A DNA stretch of 64,000 nucleotides from Begonia masoniana. Taxonomy: Eukaryota; Streptophyta; Magnoliopsida; Cucurbitales; Begoniaceae. Position numbers and translations under genes: made by a program. The notes beneath the pieces were generated by a model. That model did not search any database. It was not told where the DNA came from and saw nothing but the letters and a program-made list of their open reading frames with translations. Location of the stretch: positions 15,295,545-15,359,544 of the forward strand of contig CM039506.1 of NCBI GenBank assembly GCA_022432975.1, in the 5' to 3' direction. Numbering within the stretch: position 1 is the first letter of the stretch; each line of letters starts with the position of its first letter. Shown piece after piece: positions 31,465 to 43,372 of the stretch.

Positions 31465-32040
31465 GTCAATGTCTAAACATGCATGCTCAAATATTAAAAA
31501 TATGTAATAAAATAATAATCACAAAATAACATAGATTTTGTGATGTAGGGTCGTAGCCAAAACTTTGAAAACGTGGTGTTTTCACTTACTTGGATTCCGA
31601 GCGATTAGAGTTTCGAGATTTTTATAATATTCTAGTATTCCCACAATATCTTGTTTAAATAAAATCTTAGTAACAATATTTTCATAATAAATCCAATTTC
31701 GACAGAGTTTTGGCAGAATTTCCTTACGGGTGCTCGTAGGTTGAATTGATTTGAGTTGGGTCTGTTTGTAGAATTTTCGGGATCTTTTTCTTTCTAGATA
31801 AAACATTTGATATTAATTCCTATTTCAAAAAGATTTAGGAAGAAATTCTTTACCGGTTGTATCTTAGATTAGTTCGATATGAATTGGGACAGAATTTGGG
31901 TCAGGTTTGGTTATGTTCTGTTGGACCAGTTCAGTTCGGCTGGACTAGTTTGGTTCGTTTGGATTCAAGTGAACCGGTTTGGTTCTAGTTCGCTAGACCA
32001 ATTTAGGTTTTTAATAAGAGAAACCCAATATCCTTCTTCT

Positions 32041-32067
32041 TTTTCTTCTTCTTCTTCGCGATTTCTG

Positions 32068-32106
<39 letters not shown>
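32041..32106. repeat. CTT-rich and (GA)n microsatellite
   Basis: 'ttcttcttcttc' followed by a GA run (about 32072-32105) within the A LTR. The 95-codon frame here with alternating Arg-Glu is a by-product of the repeat. Confidence 0.9.
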
Positions 32107-32109
<3 letters not shown>

Positions 32110-32358
32110 AAACAAGAGAGCGAGAGAGCAAAGAAGAAACAGATTGAAAGGGAAAACTTACGCTGATGGGTGGCTTTGATTACTTCAGCGAGCTCTGTCG
32201 GAACTTGGTTGTTGAAGTGGAGGACTACTTCCTCAGAGTTGCTGCCTCCTTGGAACTAGACTTCGTCTGGATGCTGAAAAGTGGTAAGTTCTTTTCTGCT
32301 TGAAGAACTCGAGAGGGAGAGAACTGTTGGTGTGATTTCCTTCAACACCGAACACCTC

Positions 32359-32366
32359 TATTTATA
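32359..32366 (-). promoter_or_regulatory. A 3' LTR TATA box
   Basis: Minus-strand TATAAATA in 'tcctataaatagaggtg', a strong plant TATA box about 310 bp from the LTR start, consistent with the U3 promoter. Confidence 0.65.
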
Positions 32367-32677
32367 GGAGAGGTTTGCACCTCGCTCCAATGAGAAATCC
32401 GAGTTCAACTCGAATTTTTCGACTGTCATCTGCTCCTTCTCAAATTTCCAAAGGAGAAACTGAATGACATTTCCCCCAACATCCGATTTTAGCTCAGATT
32501 TGTTGAGCTGCAAAATTCAAACTTCTCTGTTCTTGAATGATTTTAAGGCTAGGTTCATCCGATTTTACCTTGATTTATTATATGATTTTCAAAGAAGAAA
32601 ATGAGATTATTATTGATTTGAATTGATTTTGGGGTTTTGAATTTCAAATTTACAATTTGAAACCCTACATTGTTACA

Positions 32678-32692
32678 ATCTCTCTTCCTTAA
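32678..32692 (-). other. A polypurine tract
   Basis: Minus-strand AAGGAAGAGAGAT immediately before the 3' LTR start TGTAACA. Confidence 0.75.
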
Positions 32693-32721
32693 AAAAAATT
32701 GCATCCTCGAAATTTAAATTA

Positions 32722-35700
32722 TTACTTGAATAACTCCGAGTAGATCTTGGTCATGTCCTCTTCTCTTTTCCAAGTTGCTTCCTCAATGTTTCGATTCTTC
32801 CATAACACTCTGACAAGAGAAAACTTATTTCTCAATTTTGTTTCCTCTGAATCTTGAATTTGAATTGGTCACTCTTCATATGAAAGGTCAGGATTGATTG
32901 CAAAGTCCAGCGATCTCATTGGCAAGACATGTGAGGAATCTGAAACATACTTTTTTAACATCGAGACATGAAAAATATTGTGCACGTGCTTGAACGAATC
33001 CGGTAAGTCTAACTGATAGGCGACTTCTCCCACTCTTCTTGAGATTTCAAATGGGCCTATAAATCTCAGGCTCAACTTTCCTTTCTTTCCAAAACGCATC
33101 ACGCCTCTCATTGGCGAGATTTTCAAAAAAACTTGATCCCCAACTGCAAACTTCAACTTTCTTCTTCTCCAATCCGCATAGCTTTTCTGTCTGCTCTGGG
33201 CCGTAAGAATTCTTTACTGAATCAATGCAACAATCTCAGCTGTCTGCCTCAGAATATCCGGCCCAACAAGTAATCCTTCTCCCACTTCATTCCAATGCAC
33301 TGGAGATCTACACTTTTTGCCGTATAAAACTTCATAAGGTGTTATCCCAATCGAAGCTTGATAACTATTGTATTAGGCGAACTCAACCAATGACAGGTTT
33401 GTACTCCAATTTCCTTAGAAATCAATAGCACAAACCCGTAACATATCCTCCAAAGTCTGAATCGTCCTTTCCGATTGTCCGTCAGTCTGATGGTGAAAAT
33501 TTGTACTGAAGTTCAATTGAGTACCCGTAGCTTTCTGCATACTCTTCCAAAATTTAAAGGTAAAACGCGTATCTCGATCAGACATGATAGAAATGGGCGT
33601 GCCATGAAGTCTGACGCTCTCCTTAACATAACGATAGAAATGGGCGTGCCATGAAATTTGATAATCTTCTTAACATTAAGCAGGATATACTGATCCATAG
33701 TATATGTAGTTCATACAGGGAGAAAATGAGCTGATTTGGTTAGTCGATCAACTATAATCCAAATAGAGTCATGCTTAATTGTCTGGGGAAGTCCCACTAC
33801 AAAGTTCATAGTGATATGCTCCCACTTCTACTGAGACACCATAAATGGTTGTACTATACCAGCAGGTCGTTAGTGCTCCGCTTTGACTTGCTAACAAGTG
33901 AGACATTTCTCGACGAATTTAGCTACATCCACTTTTAATCCACGCCACCAATATTGCTGCTTCAAATCTCGATACATTTTGGTTGAACCAAGATATACCG
34001 AGTGAGGGGTTGAGTGAGCTTCCACTAATATAGTCTTCTTTAATTCAGCATCATCAAATATACACCATCTCTTTTTGAACTGGATTATCCCGTCCTCTGA
34101 TATAGAGAATTTAGAAACTTTTCCAACCTATAATTTGTCTTTCACCTTGCAAATAAATGCATCGCCACATTGCTTATTCTTTATTTGTTCAAGCAAACTT
34201 GGCTGAAGCGTCATTGCAGACAAACTTTCAAATAATCCAAATGGTTCAACTTTGATATCAGATTTCTACATCTCTTCAATTAATATTTTGGAATTCGCCA
34301 CAACAATGACACTTGTGACGATGCTTTTCTACTCAATGCATCAGCAACAACATTAGCTTTGCTAGGGTGATAAATGATCTCTCAGTTGTAATCATTTACC
34401 AATTCTAACTATCTGCGTTACCTCATATTTAGATCATTCTAAGTAAAAAATACTTCAGATTTTTATGATCGGTGTAAATTTTGCACCTTTCTCCATAAAG
34501 ATAGTTTCTCCAAATCTTTAATGCATGAACCACTACTGCAAGCTTGAAATCATGCGTTGGGTAGTTCTGCTTGTGATCCTTCAATTGTCTCGAGGCATAT
34601 GCTACAACTTTTCTTTCTTGCATGAGAACACACCCTAGTCCATACTTTGAAGCATTACTATACAACACAAATTTTCCTGATTCAGATAGTATAGTAAATA
34701 TAGGCGTTGAGACTAACCTCCTCTTCAGCTCCTGGAAGCTTCGCTCGCATTATTCAGTCCGTAAGCACTTGACACTTTTCTTGGTTAGCTTTGTAAGCGG
34801 GTTGGTTAACGTTGAAAAATATTTTACGAATCTTTGATAATATCCCGTAAGACCAAGAAAACTTATTATTTCAGCTACATTCTTTGGTTGTGGTCATTTA
34901 CTAACAGTTTCAATCTTCGCTGGATCCACTAATACACCCTCATTTGAAACAATGTGGCCGAGGAAAGCCACTTTCTCCATCCAGAATTCACACTTGGAGA
35001 ACTTTGCATATAACTTCGCACGTCTCAACGTTGATAAAATAATCTTCAAATGCTCTTTATGTTCCTCCTCATTCTTTGAGTAGTCAAGGATGTCGTCCAT
35101 AAAGACTATCACAAAATCATCCAAATACGTCTCGAAAATCCAATTCATTAAATCCATAAACGCGGCTGGTGCATTACTTAATCCAAACGGCATAACTCGA
35201 AATTCAAAGTGGTCATATCTTGTGCGAAACGCTATCTTGAAAACATCATCCTCCTTAATTCTTAGCTGATGATAGCTAGATCTGAGATCTGTCTTCGAGA
35301 AAATTGCCGCTCCATTTAATTGATCAAATAAATCGTCAATTACTTGGTAGTGGATACTTGTTTCTGATAGTAACTTTGTTGAGCCCACGATAGTCTATGC
35401 ACATCTGCATCGATCCATCTTTTTTCTTCACAAATAACACTGGTGCTCCCCAGGGTGAGAAACTTAGGTTGAATAAATCCTTTCTCTAGTAAATCGTCAA
35501 GTCGAGTCTTTAACTCCTTTAATTCGCTTGGTGTCATTCTATAAGGAGCTTTTGAGATTGACGTTGTTCCAGGTAGTACATCAATATTGAATTTCATATC
35601 TTTCGCAGGTGGTAATGTGTCAAATTGTCAGAAAAGACATCCAAAAATTCACCATCAGTACTTTATCCAAAGTCGTGGCTCCTTCAGGTTCAGAACATAT

Positions 35701-35722
35701 AGCACTTGCTAGAATTCCAATG
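32722..35722 (-). pseudogene. pol: Element A pol: RT, RNase H, integrase, chromodomain remnant
   Basis: Minus-strand reading, many frameshifts and stops. RT: FNIDVLPGTT, then [33 protein letters not shown] and the catalytic box FMDD (about 35105-35094; most relatives have FIDD). RNase [13 protein letters not shown] and [17 protein letters not shown]. The integrase core is badly broken and contains a local duplication of about 48 bp (33585-33656). The integrase C-terminus is best preserved (VGDQVFLKISPMRGVMRFGK, RFIGPFEI, HNIFHVSMLKKY). A stop (32868) separates it from chromodomain-like VRVLWKNRNIEEATWKREED, ending TAA at 32722. Continues from the protease part at 58375 across element B. Confidence 0.85.
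33585..33656. repeat. Short tandem duplication inside A integrase
   Basis: 'gatagaaatgggcgtgccat' occurs at about 33587 and 33635, duplicating the HGTPIS-type stretch and shifting the frame. A private lesion of this copy. Confidence 0.7.
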
Positions 35723-37104
35723 TGACGTGCCAACAAGGCCCATAACTCGATCACAACCCGAGGCCCAAGAATTAATTAGCAAATTAACTAATGGAAATTA
35801 TTTTCTTTTATTGCAGGTAGTTGATGATCGTTTTGGAAATTCAATTTGGAGCACTTGGAGCAAGCCACGACTCGGCCCATGGGAATTTGTCTTCCTGGCC
35901 CATTAATTTGTAGCTTTTATTTTCAAACTCATTTAGCATACTCTAGCCTTTATTGTATGGATTATATATTTGCATATCATGCATTAGATTGAGTGGTTAG
36001 GGTTAGATGTATGTTGGTGGATTTGGGTTGAAGAAATTTCATTCAAATATTCAAGAAAAAAGCCTACAACAAATGGAGCCCAAAGAAGGACTTGGCTCAA
36101 GGAAGAGCCCACATTAAAAGGTAAGAAAATGCAGGTACAAATGTGGGTGGTCACTTGGATTGATGACTTGGCAAGATGCATTTTGGCGCGGGCTCAATAA
36201 GGAGCGTCGGATCTGTGCGCGCTTGAGCGCGCATCAGCGCGAGCAGTAGCGCCAGCTGGGCACGGTCAGCAACAAGGCAACATCCGGGCATGCGCGCGTA
36301 GCAGCATCAGGGCCGTCGATGGGCGCGCGTGCCAGATTGCCTCAGCTGTTGATCCGCGCGCACCAGCTCCTTCATCCTCGGTCATTGATCTTTTACCTTG
36401 ATTCAATGGTCCTCATTCACTCTTGCCAAACCATAATCCACCCTAGGAACTCTATAAAAGCATGGCATTGGTGAATGTTTTACAACTTTTTGCCAAATCA
36501 ATAAAATATCTTTTTTTGCTTCTTTAAGGTGGGTAGCCTTTGAGAGTTTCTTTGGTTCCTTAAGCCAAGTGGAGTAGCCCTCCATTGCTAGCCTAGCTTG
36601 GGTTGCTAGGTTAGCTCCTAACATTTCCCTCGCCTTCTCCATTGGGAGTCAGAGTTGAGGAATAAAACCTAGGCCCTAGGTGGTCGGTTTTCCTCCGGGA
36701 AGATCGTTTGTTCAAAGAGCCTAACGTAGGATAGCTCTTTAAACCCGCCAAAGGTATTTCCATTTACTTTTTGCCATCACTTTCACACACTTGAACACTC
36801 TTATTTTCGGCCACACTCCACACACACAAATCACTTTTATTTTCTTGCATTTATTTACCTTCATCTCCATCTCCATTTCTTCACCTTTTCACACACATTC
36901 TCACACCTTTATTTCTTATATTTTTATTGCATATCATCCCCCTAATATTTGGCCATATCACACACGATCACCATATCATTTATTTAGCACTTGCATCTCC
37001 ATTTTCCATCTTTTATTTTCGATTCCCATACACACATTCACCCGAGCACATTTTGCATATTTTGTAGGTTTCATACGGACCCTTTTCTAAGGGATCCCAT
37101 GTCA
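35723..37104 (+). repeat. Element B 5' LTR
   Basis: 1382 bp. The first bases read in frame as DVPTRPITRSQPEA, the C-terminal coding tail seen at the 3' LTR. A GC-rich block (about 36185-36360, many GCGC) contrasts with the AT-rich remainder. TATAAAAG at 36453-36460. Ends CCCATGTCA two bases before the primer site. Confidence 0.92.
36453..36460 (+). promoter_or_regulatory. B 5' LTR TATA box
   Basis: TATAAAAG in 'ggaactctataaaagcatggc', identical in the 3' LTR. A near-consensus plant TATA box. Confidence 0.7.
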
Positions 37105-37106
37105 AG

Positions 37107-37120
37107 TGGTATCAGAGCCA
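37107..37120 (+). other. B primer-binding site
   Basis: TGGTATCAGAGCCA, initiator-Met tRNA type, directly after the 5' LTR. Confidence 0.9.
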
Positions 37121-38502
37121 CAAGACTTCCCACGATGCATTTTAGTTGCCATGACAATAGTCAAAAATCGGCACAAAACTAGGATAGCGGCTCGTTTACT
37201 TTTTAGCAATATTTTCATCCCCATATCTTGTGCTAACTTGTGCTACTCTAACCATTTTGTTTGCTGACATTTTATTGCTGTTTATTAACTTGAATCTCAT
37301 GTTAAAATGTGGTATGCAATGTGGTAAAAATCGGCCAAGGTAAGTGTTTCATTTTCCTCACTTCTTTCTCGAATTTTTCCTTACTTTGTGTTTCAGTTTT
37401 GGCATGATTTTCACTTCGGTTTATCTATTTTATTTGACTATATTTTGAGTTAATATTACATCTGAATCTAAGCCAAATTTATGCTCGAAATATTGGTGAT
37501 ATGATATGTAAAAATCGGCCCTAAACTTAATGTTTAAAATCGGTTTACTTGTGATCTTTCCTCTCAGTTTTTATGCTCGGATTTTGCCTATTGAGTTCCG
37601 ATTTTTGCTTGCTCTTCACGTGACATCCTTAAGCATTTGATCTGTGTTTGAACCATGTTTGTTCCATCTAAATGTTTATCAAATAACTAGAGATAAAATC
37701 GGAATTTATAGATGCATAAATCGGCCTTAAAACTAATGCTATAAATCGGATTGTTGGTGATGTTTTCTCCTCGGTTTCTTTGGTTTATAATGTTATGTTT
37801 TACTCTATGTATTGCATCTAAATATTGACCAATCATTAGGGATTAATTCTGTAATTTTTGGATGTTTGAAATCGGCCTAAGATTAATGTATGAAATTTGA
37901 ATTTTTCTATGTTGATTGCTCATTTCGGTTTTATCCATTTTAGTATCTTGGTTTAATGTTATTTTGCATGTTAATTTGCTGACTGTTTGTCCCTTGTTTA
38001 AGCTTATAAATCATCTATTTTATGCTAGCATTTGAGTACAACAAGTTAATTTGCAAATTTGTGACAAAAGCATGTTAAAATCAATCACATTGAATCCATG
38101 CACCTAAGAAAATTCTGCTTATTATTCCGAAAATTTCAGCATGTTTCTCTTGATTAAACTTGTGAATTAATGTTGTTACTTGCTGTTTTTGAGAATAATT
38201 AAGTTTATATTAATATTGTCTTGAGTGGATTTGGTGTTGAATTGATAACATGGATTAAATTGGGTTAAATTTGTGGTGATTAGCATTTATTTAAAATATT
38301 CATTTCTTTAGTAATTTAGTTAAGTGTTTAATATTATCATTAAGTTGTTTCCTTAAGTGAGCATGTTCCCTAATACCTTATTGTCTTAGCTAGGAATATT
38401 TCTTAGTACCTAAAATTACCTAAGACATTAAGAAGATAGCACCTCACTAATTTAAGTAAAATAACTTAGACAAGAATTTGAATTTAAATTAAATACTTAA
38501 TC
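37121..38502 (+). other. B untranslated leader with ATCGGCC repeats
   Basis: About 1.4 kb without a gene. An imperfect repeat with core 'aaatcggcc(t)aa...ttaatg...aaatcgg' recurs near 37327, 37507, 37715 and 37868, spaced roughly 150-210 bp. A packaging or structural role is possible but unsupported. Confidence 0.5.
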
Positions 38503-38738
38503 ATGAATAATAGAAGTGGATTCACACGTGACACCACACACCAAGAATCGAATTGGGCTAGGGATACTCCCCCTCCTGAACACACACTGTAACACCCGAC
38601 AATCCCGGTCAGGTGATCTTCTTAACCGAATTAACTGTCACCTTTATTTTTGGTCCTTTGATTTGAATTTAATGCCAAGGTTTAATTGATTGCTAATTGT
38701 GTGGTGGAAGAATTGTAATTATGAGGGATTGCAATTGG

Positions 38739-38746
38739 TATAAATA
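38739..38746 (+). promoter_or_regulatory. D 5' LTR TATA box
   Basis: TATAAATA in 'attggtataaatagaaaatgg', identical at 49109-49116 in the 3' LTR. RNA would start near 38770, upstream of the donor-like site at 38903. Confidence 0.7.
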
Positions 38747-39056
38747 GAAAATGGAAACCTTAAACCTCACTAAAACCTCACTGTAGCTGACACATTCACT
38801 CTCGGTGATTTCTCTCTTCTCCAGAGCTCTCTCTCTCAGCCAGCTACAGCTCTTTTCGGCAACCGATTCTTCAGTCTCCACCTCGACGAATTCACACCCT
38901 AGGTAAGACTCGACAATGTAGTTGCTGGTTAACCATTTTAAGCTCTGTTTTTCAGCTAAGCTCTGTAGTTTCGGATTCTTTAATGGCAGAGTTATTTTAG
39001 TGACATTTTAATCCGCATTTAGTAATAGCATTTTCGATTCGAATCTGGACATTTAA

Positions 39057-41179
39057 TGTAACACCCGGTTTTATCAAACTAATTCTCTATTCTTTTAAAT
39101 TAATGGATGACTAGGCAAGGGCATAAGGGGTAATTAGAAATTTTAAGTGGATAACCTATTTAAGGAAAGAGGGTTGGATTTAATGCACTGTAGCTGCCAC
39201 CATTTCATACTTTTCCTCTTCGGGTTTTCAGCTCGAGTAGCAGAGCTCTCGAGGTGATTTTTCTTACTCGATTCTTTTTCAACCTAAGTAAGTTTTCCTC
39301 ATTCTCTTGCATTTTAGCAGTTAGATAACCGAGGGAGTACAATGTGAGGATTTCAAGGATGCTGTTGATGAGAGTAGGTTCGGGTTCTTGGGGAATAAAT
39401 GGGAATGTGCAAGCAGTAGAGTTCCAAACGGGTTTCCTTGTTCTTCTGGTTAATATTTGGTAAAGTTTAGCGAAGGTTTGATTGATGTTCTGTTATGAAC
39501 TTAGGTGAGCGAGCTTCTAAGGTAGCTTACAGCCGAGCGATTTCTAGGAGACAAGGTAAGTAAAGTTTCCTTATGCCTTCAGGCCTACATCACAAAACAG
39601 TAGGATTATGTGTGTTTGAATGTTTGTATGTCATGCATCATATTTTGAAAATTTATACAAAAATGAATTTACATGAAATGGCATGGTCAGGAATGAACAG
39701 ACTGTAACAGTTGTTAAGGGAACTAATCTGCCCCTTAACCAAGAGAGAGGATGTATGACTTTGGGGGAAATAATCCAAACCCCAATTTCACAGGGGGATC
39801 AGATCAGTTTGTTAAGGGAACTAATCCACCCCTTAATCAAGAGAGAGGATGTATGATTTTGGGAGAAGTGATCCAACTCCCAATTTCACAAGAGGATCAG
39901 ATCAGAAACGATGCATATGCAACTGAGATGAGAAAGTAGAAACTGCATATTTAGGAATTTATGTTTCGGCATTACATTTCATTATTGTTTTACTTACTTA
40001 GCATTAGGCTAATAGATGAGTTTTATGATGTAGGTGAACAAGTGTCAACAGGTGTGTTCACTGAGTTTGCTGAGGATAGTCTGGTTGGAGGAGTGCATCT
40101 ATGTAACAATCTGGCAACTGATGAGGCGGTTTAACTGGTGTTAGTGGATGAGAAGGTTTAGTGTACTATGATTCAATTTAAGTATGTTGTGAGTTTCTAT
40201 GACAGTAGGTAGTTTTGATGTTTGAATTCAATTTGAGACTTTTCTGATAATGATACTCTGTTGGATTTAATAGTGGTGTTTACTAAAGTTTGGAGTAATA
40301 CACGGATTTAAATAGTTTTGAACGATTTTTAGTAAAATGCTCAAATTCTTTTGGTAGTCAGAGCTTTCTTTGTATAGAGAGAAAATGCTCGATGAGCTGC
40401 TATATAAAGTTGTTGTTCTGTTGACTATCGGAAGATGTCTTCAGTAAAGTCATCAGATGATGTCTTCAGTAAAAGTCATCGGATGATGTCTTCAATAAAG
40501 TCATCGGATGATGTCTTCAGTGGAAGCCATCGGAAGATATAAGTAGAAAATTTGTCGTTTTGTAACTGGATGATGTCGAGTAATTTATTAATCGGATGAT
40601 GAAGGTAAAAGTCTTTTGTTGTTTTGTAACCGGATGATGTCGAGTATTTTATCTACCGGAAGATGTGAGTAAGTATAGTTGTCGTTTTGTGATCAGCAGA
40701 GGCTGGATGGAAGATTCATCCGGCTGACGTCATCAGTAGATGCGAGTAGCAAAAACTTGTCGTTTTGCGATCGGCTGAAGTTGGAAGAGTGATTCTTTCG
40801 GCTGACGTCATCGGCTGAAGTTTGAAGAGTGATTCTTCCGGCTGACGTCATCGGTGGAAGTCTTTAGTTTATTTCTTTTTTTTGTTGACCTTGTCTAGCG
40901 GCAGATGCGTTTGACTTTTACAATTTTCACGTTTCCACGCTTAAGTCTTGGTCGAACCAATTCCTACTATTTCAATTGATATTTCCAAATATTGATTTAC
41001 AACCCCGTTTAATCTCTGCTTGTTTTCAAATGATTTTTCTGCTGTGAATTTTAACGTTGTGGTTTCAGTGAACATCGAGTTTTGACTTTCAAGTGAAATT
41101 TTAAGTTTGGTACAAAATTTCCTAGTTATGTTCGGGTTTATGAGTAACGAACTGAGTTTAGAAAACTCGGGGCGTTACA
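39057..41179 (+). mobile_element. C': solo LTR of the C family
   Basis: 2123 bp, TGTAACACCCGGTTTTATC to GGGGCGTTACA, TSD TTTAA (39052-39056, 41180-41184). Colinear with the C LTRs (2134 bp) but diverged. No primer site or coding sequence follows. TGACGTCA occurs three times (about 40723, 40803, 40846). Confidence 0.92.
39288..40034 (+). other. Putative LTR mini-exon and arm-paired intron, C'
   Basis: Donor TAA|GTAAGT 39288; acceptor CTTAG ending 39504; mini-exon 39505-39555 (51 nt); donor CAAG|GTAAGT 39556; acceptor GATGTAG ending 40033. Arms CCTACATCACAAAA (39584-39597) and TTTTATGATGTAGG (40021-40034) pair at 13 of 14 positions. A GCC-TTCA-GGC hairpin precedes arm 1. Confidence 0.48.
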
Positions 41180-42479
41180 TTTAAGATAATCAACTGTGTA
41201 CAGCTGCTAGGTTGAATCTGATTATTTAGGATCTGAAACTGAATCCACGCACACAAGGTGCTAACTAGAGAACCTAGAATTACAAATGTGTTAGATTCTA
41301 GGATAACTACTAGTTAGGACTTTTAGGATTTTGTTTAACTCTGTAATGTGGAATGTTCTAGGTGAAGAAGATTGTAGAGAAGTGCTCCATTTGCTAAGGA
41401 AACCGGGTAAGTGAATGTGTAGAATTGCTCGGCCATTAGGGCCCTACATCACAGGGGTACTAGTTAGAAGTTGTTTTTCGACGTTTAAAGGTTATCTGGG
41501 CTTTTGTCTGCTGGTTACGATACTTGAACTGAAAGAATGGTCCTTGTTAGATGTGTGATCTGTTCAGTAGAATGATGAACCAATGGTATCCCTGCTCATA
41601 CATCACGAATGTTTCTCTAGCATATGAAAATGTTTTAAGTGCATGCTTTCTCTCATGAATAAAATATGAATGTGAAACTTATGCAACATGGATTATGAGA
41701 GGGTTGGGGGCGATTTGACGTATGTCACTTGTCCAAAAGAGAGACCAAGAATACAACCCGCAAAGGGACTATGTACACTTTCACTGTCGAACACCCTTTA
41801 CCGGCACAAATCCTCTCTTAATCCATACAATGTAAATGATGAATATGAACGATGAACATGAATATGAACAAGAACAAGAAAGATTCATGAGCATGCGTTT
41901 CTTTAAATTGTGCATTCATGCATATGTGTTAGCATCGCATTTCTTACTAAGCATTAGGCTTATAGTTTAAACCTTATGATGTAGGTGAAGAATTAACAGG
42001 TGAGGATTCCAAATTCAATGAGGAAGTTTAAGGCTTGTTGCTGGATGTGCTCAAGGTGACAGTGCATGGCTGGAAGAGGCGATTATGACCCGTGGTTACT
42101 GCTTATGTGATGTCAGTAAAGATTACGAAAACTTAGGTTAAAGTGGGATGAGTTTTCTCTTGTCATTAGATACTAGATTATGACCGATACAATTTCTAAG
42201 TAGGATGGGGTTTCTCTTAAGAGCGTTATATTTTTAAATATTACCTGTTTTAGCTTCTGAGCTCGAGAATGATTTTGAGAATTTATATATATGTGATGGT
42301 CTGTTTTAATGAAGCTTTCCGCTATGTATACTCAGATTGAGTTTACGTTTAAGTCAGAGCAGGATTATATTGTCATGATGAGAGTGTGTGAAAATTTTGG
42401 ATGTCCTCTATGGGTAAATGTCAAAGGTGTTTGCCCATCAATGGATGTTTTCTGTCAGTAGAAGTCGTCTAATAAGTTA

Positions 42480-42900
42480 AGGTTTTTTGTCTTTAGGATA
42501 AAGTCTATCGGATGATGTGAATAAAGATGAGTAACCGGATGATGTTGTTTATCCTATCGGATGAGTGTATATAGGTTTTGTCGTCTAGCGATCGGATGGA
42601 GTCTTAATGTGTCACGTGAGATACGCATGTCAACTAGATGATGTTGTTTATCCTATCGGATGATGTTGTTTATCCTATCGGATGATGTTGTTTATTTTAT
42701 CGGATGATGTTGTTTATTTTATCGGATGAGTGTATATAGGTTTTGTCGTCTAGCGATCAGATGGAGTCTTAATGTGTCACGTGAGATACGCATGTCAACC
42801 GGATGATGTTGTTTATCCTATCGGATGATGTTGTTTATTTTATCGGATGAGTGTATATAAGTTTTGTCGTTAGCGATCGGATTAAGTTTAATGTGGCACG
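42480..42900 (+). repeat. CGGATGATG repeat cluster, D 5' LTR
   Basis: 22-bp units of the type ATCGGATGATGTTGTTTATTTT alternate with a longer unit carrying 'tttgtcgtctagcgatc' and 'gtgtcacgtgagatacgcat'. Fewer copies than in the 3' LTR. Confidence 0.85.
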
Positions 42901-43214
42901 TGGGATACACATGTTGGTCGGTGGATGTTTGCAAATCCATGCAGCCCCGCGAACGATGTAGTCGTGAGGTCTGAGGGCACCTTCCTTCTGCCCGATCGTG
43001 TTATGAAATCAATGTCTAAGTTTAGTCGCTCTGCTCTGCGACTAGTTATGCCGACAGTTTTATGGGTGAGTCGAGTGTTGAAGAGTTAGTTTTGTCTGAT
43101 ATGACAATGGTTTAAAGTTCTCTCCGTCAAAAAAAATGTGCAGAGAGAATATTTAAGTGAAAGTTCCACGAAAATATGAATTAGTCTCGGCCCTTAACGG
43201 GGTCTTGACAACTA

Positions 43215-43226
43215 TGGTATCAAAGC
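43215..43226 (+). other. D primer-binding site
   Basis: TGGTATCAAAGC, four bases after the LTR end; initiator-Met tRNA type. Confidence 0.87.
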
Positions 43227-43372
43227 AAAATCGGGTTCTAAAATCGATTCTGTAGACAGCCTTCCAGCACAGACCATCACATGAGCACACTCCAACAACT
43301 GTAAGTGTTTATGATTTTAGCAATGTCCTTAAGTTAAGATGTGTTTATGACTAATTGTTTAGGAATCCCAAG

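Larger units (their letters stand above)
29858..31589 (-). other. Putative arm-paired intron, A 3' LTR
   Basis: On the minus strand a GTAAGT donor (31589-31584) is followed 40 nt later by CCTACATCACAAAAT (31549-31535), and far downstream by ATTTTGTGATGCAGG (29872-29858), complementary at 14 of 15 positions and containing the acceptor-like GCAG|GTGAG. The hAT element and the 53-bp array both lie between the arms. A mini-exon of about 43 nt ending at 31590 after a TACTAG is possible but weak. Confidence 0.45.
29429..32677 (-). repeat. Element A 3' LTR (with hAT insertion)
   Basis: Minus-strand LTR starting TGTAACAATG (32677) and ending GGGGCTTTACA (29429). Without the hAT insertion it is about 2.4 kb. 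Its distal part matches the A 5' LTR fragment at 60075-60690. Contains a 53-bp array, the paired-arm intron module, a GA microsatellite and a TATAAATA box. Confidence 0.85.
38903..41985 (+). other. Putative LTR mini-exon and arm-paired intron, D 5' LTR
   Basis: Donor CTAG|GTAAGA 38903; acceptor TTCTAG ending 41361 (C' is inserted within this first intron); mini-exon 41362-41406 (45 nt); donor CCGG|GTAAGT 41407; acceptor GATGTAG ending 41984. Arms CCTACATCAC (41443-41452) and ATGATGTAGG (41976-41985) pair at 9 of 10 positions. A GGCC-ATTAG-GGCC hairpin precedes arm 1. Confidence 0.48.
38588..43210 (+). repeat. Element D 5' LTR (with solo LTR C' inside)
   Basis: Without C' it is about 2495 bp, against 2895 bp for the 3' LTR. 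The difference is mainly copy number of CGGATGATG-containing repeats near the end. TATAAATA at 38739-38746. Confidence 0.92.

Noticed and set aside
31879..32166. Frame ending in alternating Arg-Glu
   Set aside because: Product of the GA microsatellite in the A LTR.
38693..38881. 62-codon minus-strand frame repeated at 49063-49251
   Set aside because: The two copies are the same antisense stretch of the D LTRs just after the TATA box; duplication reflects the LTR pair, not a gene.
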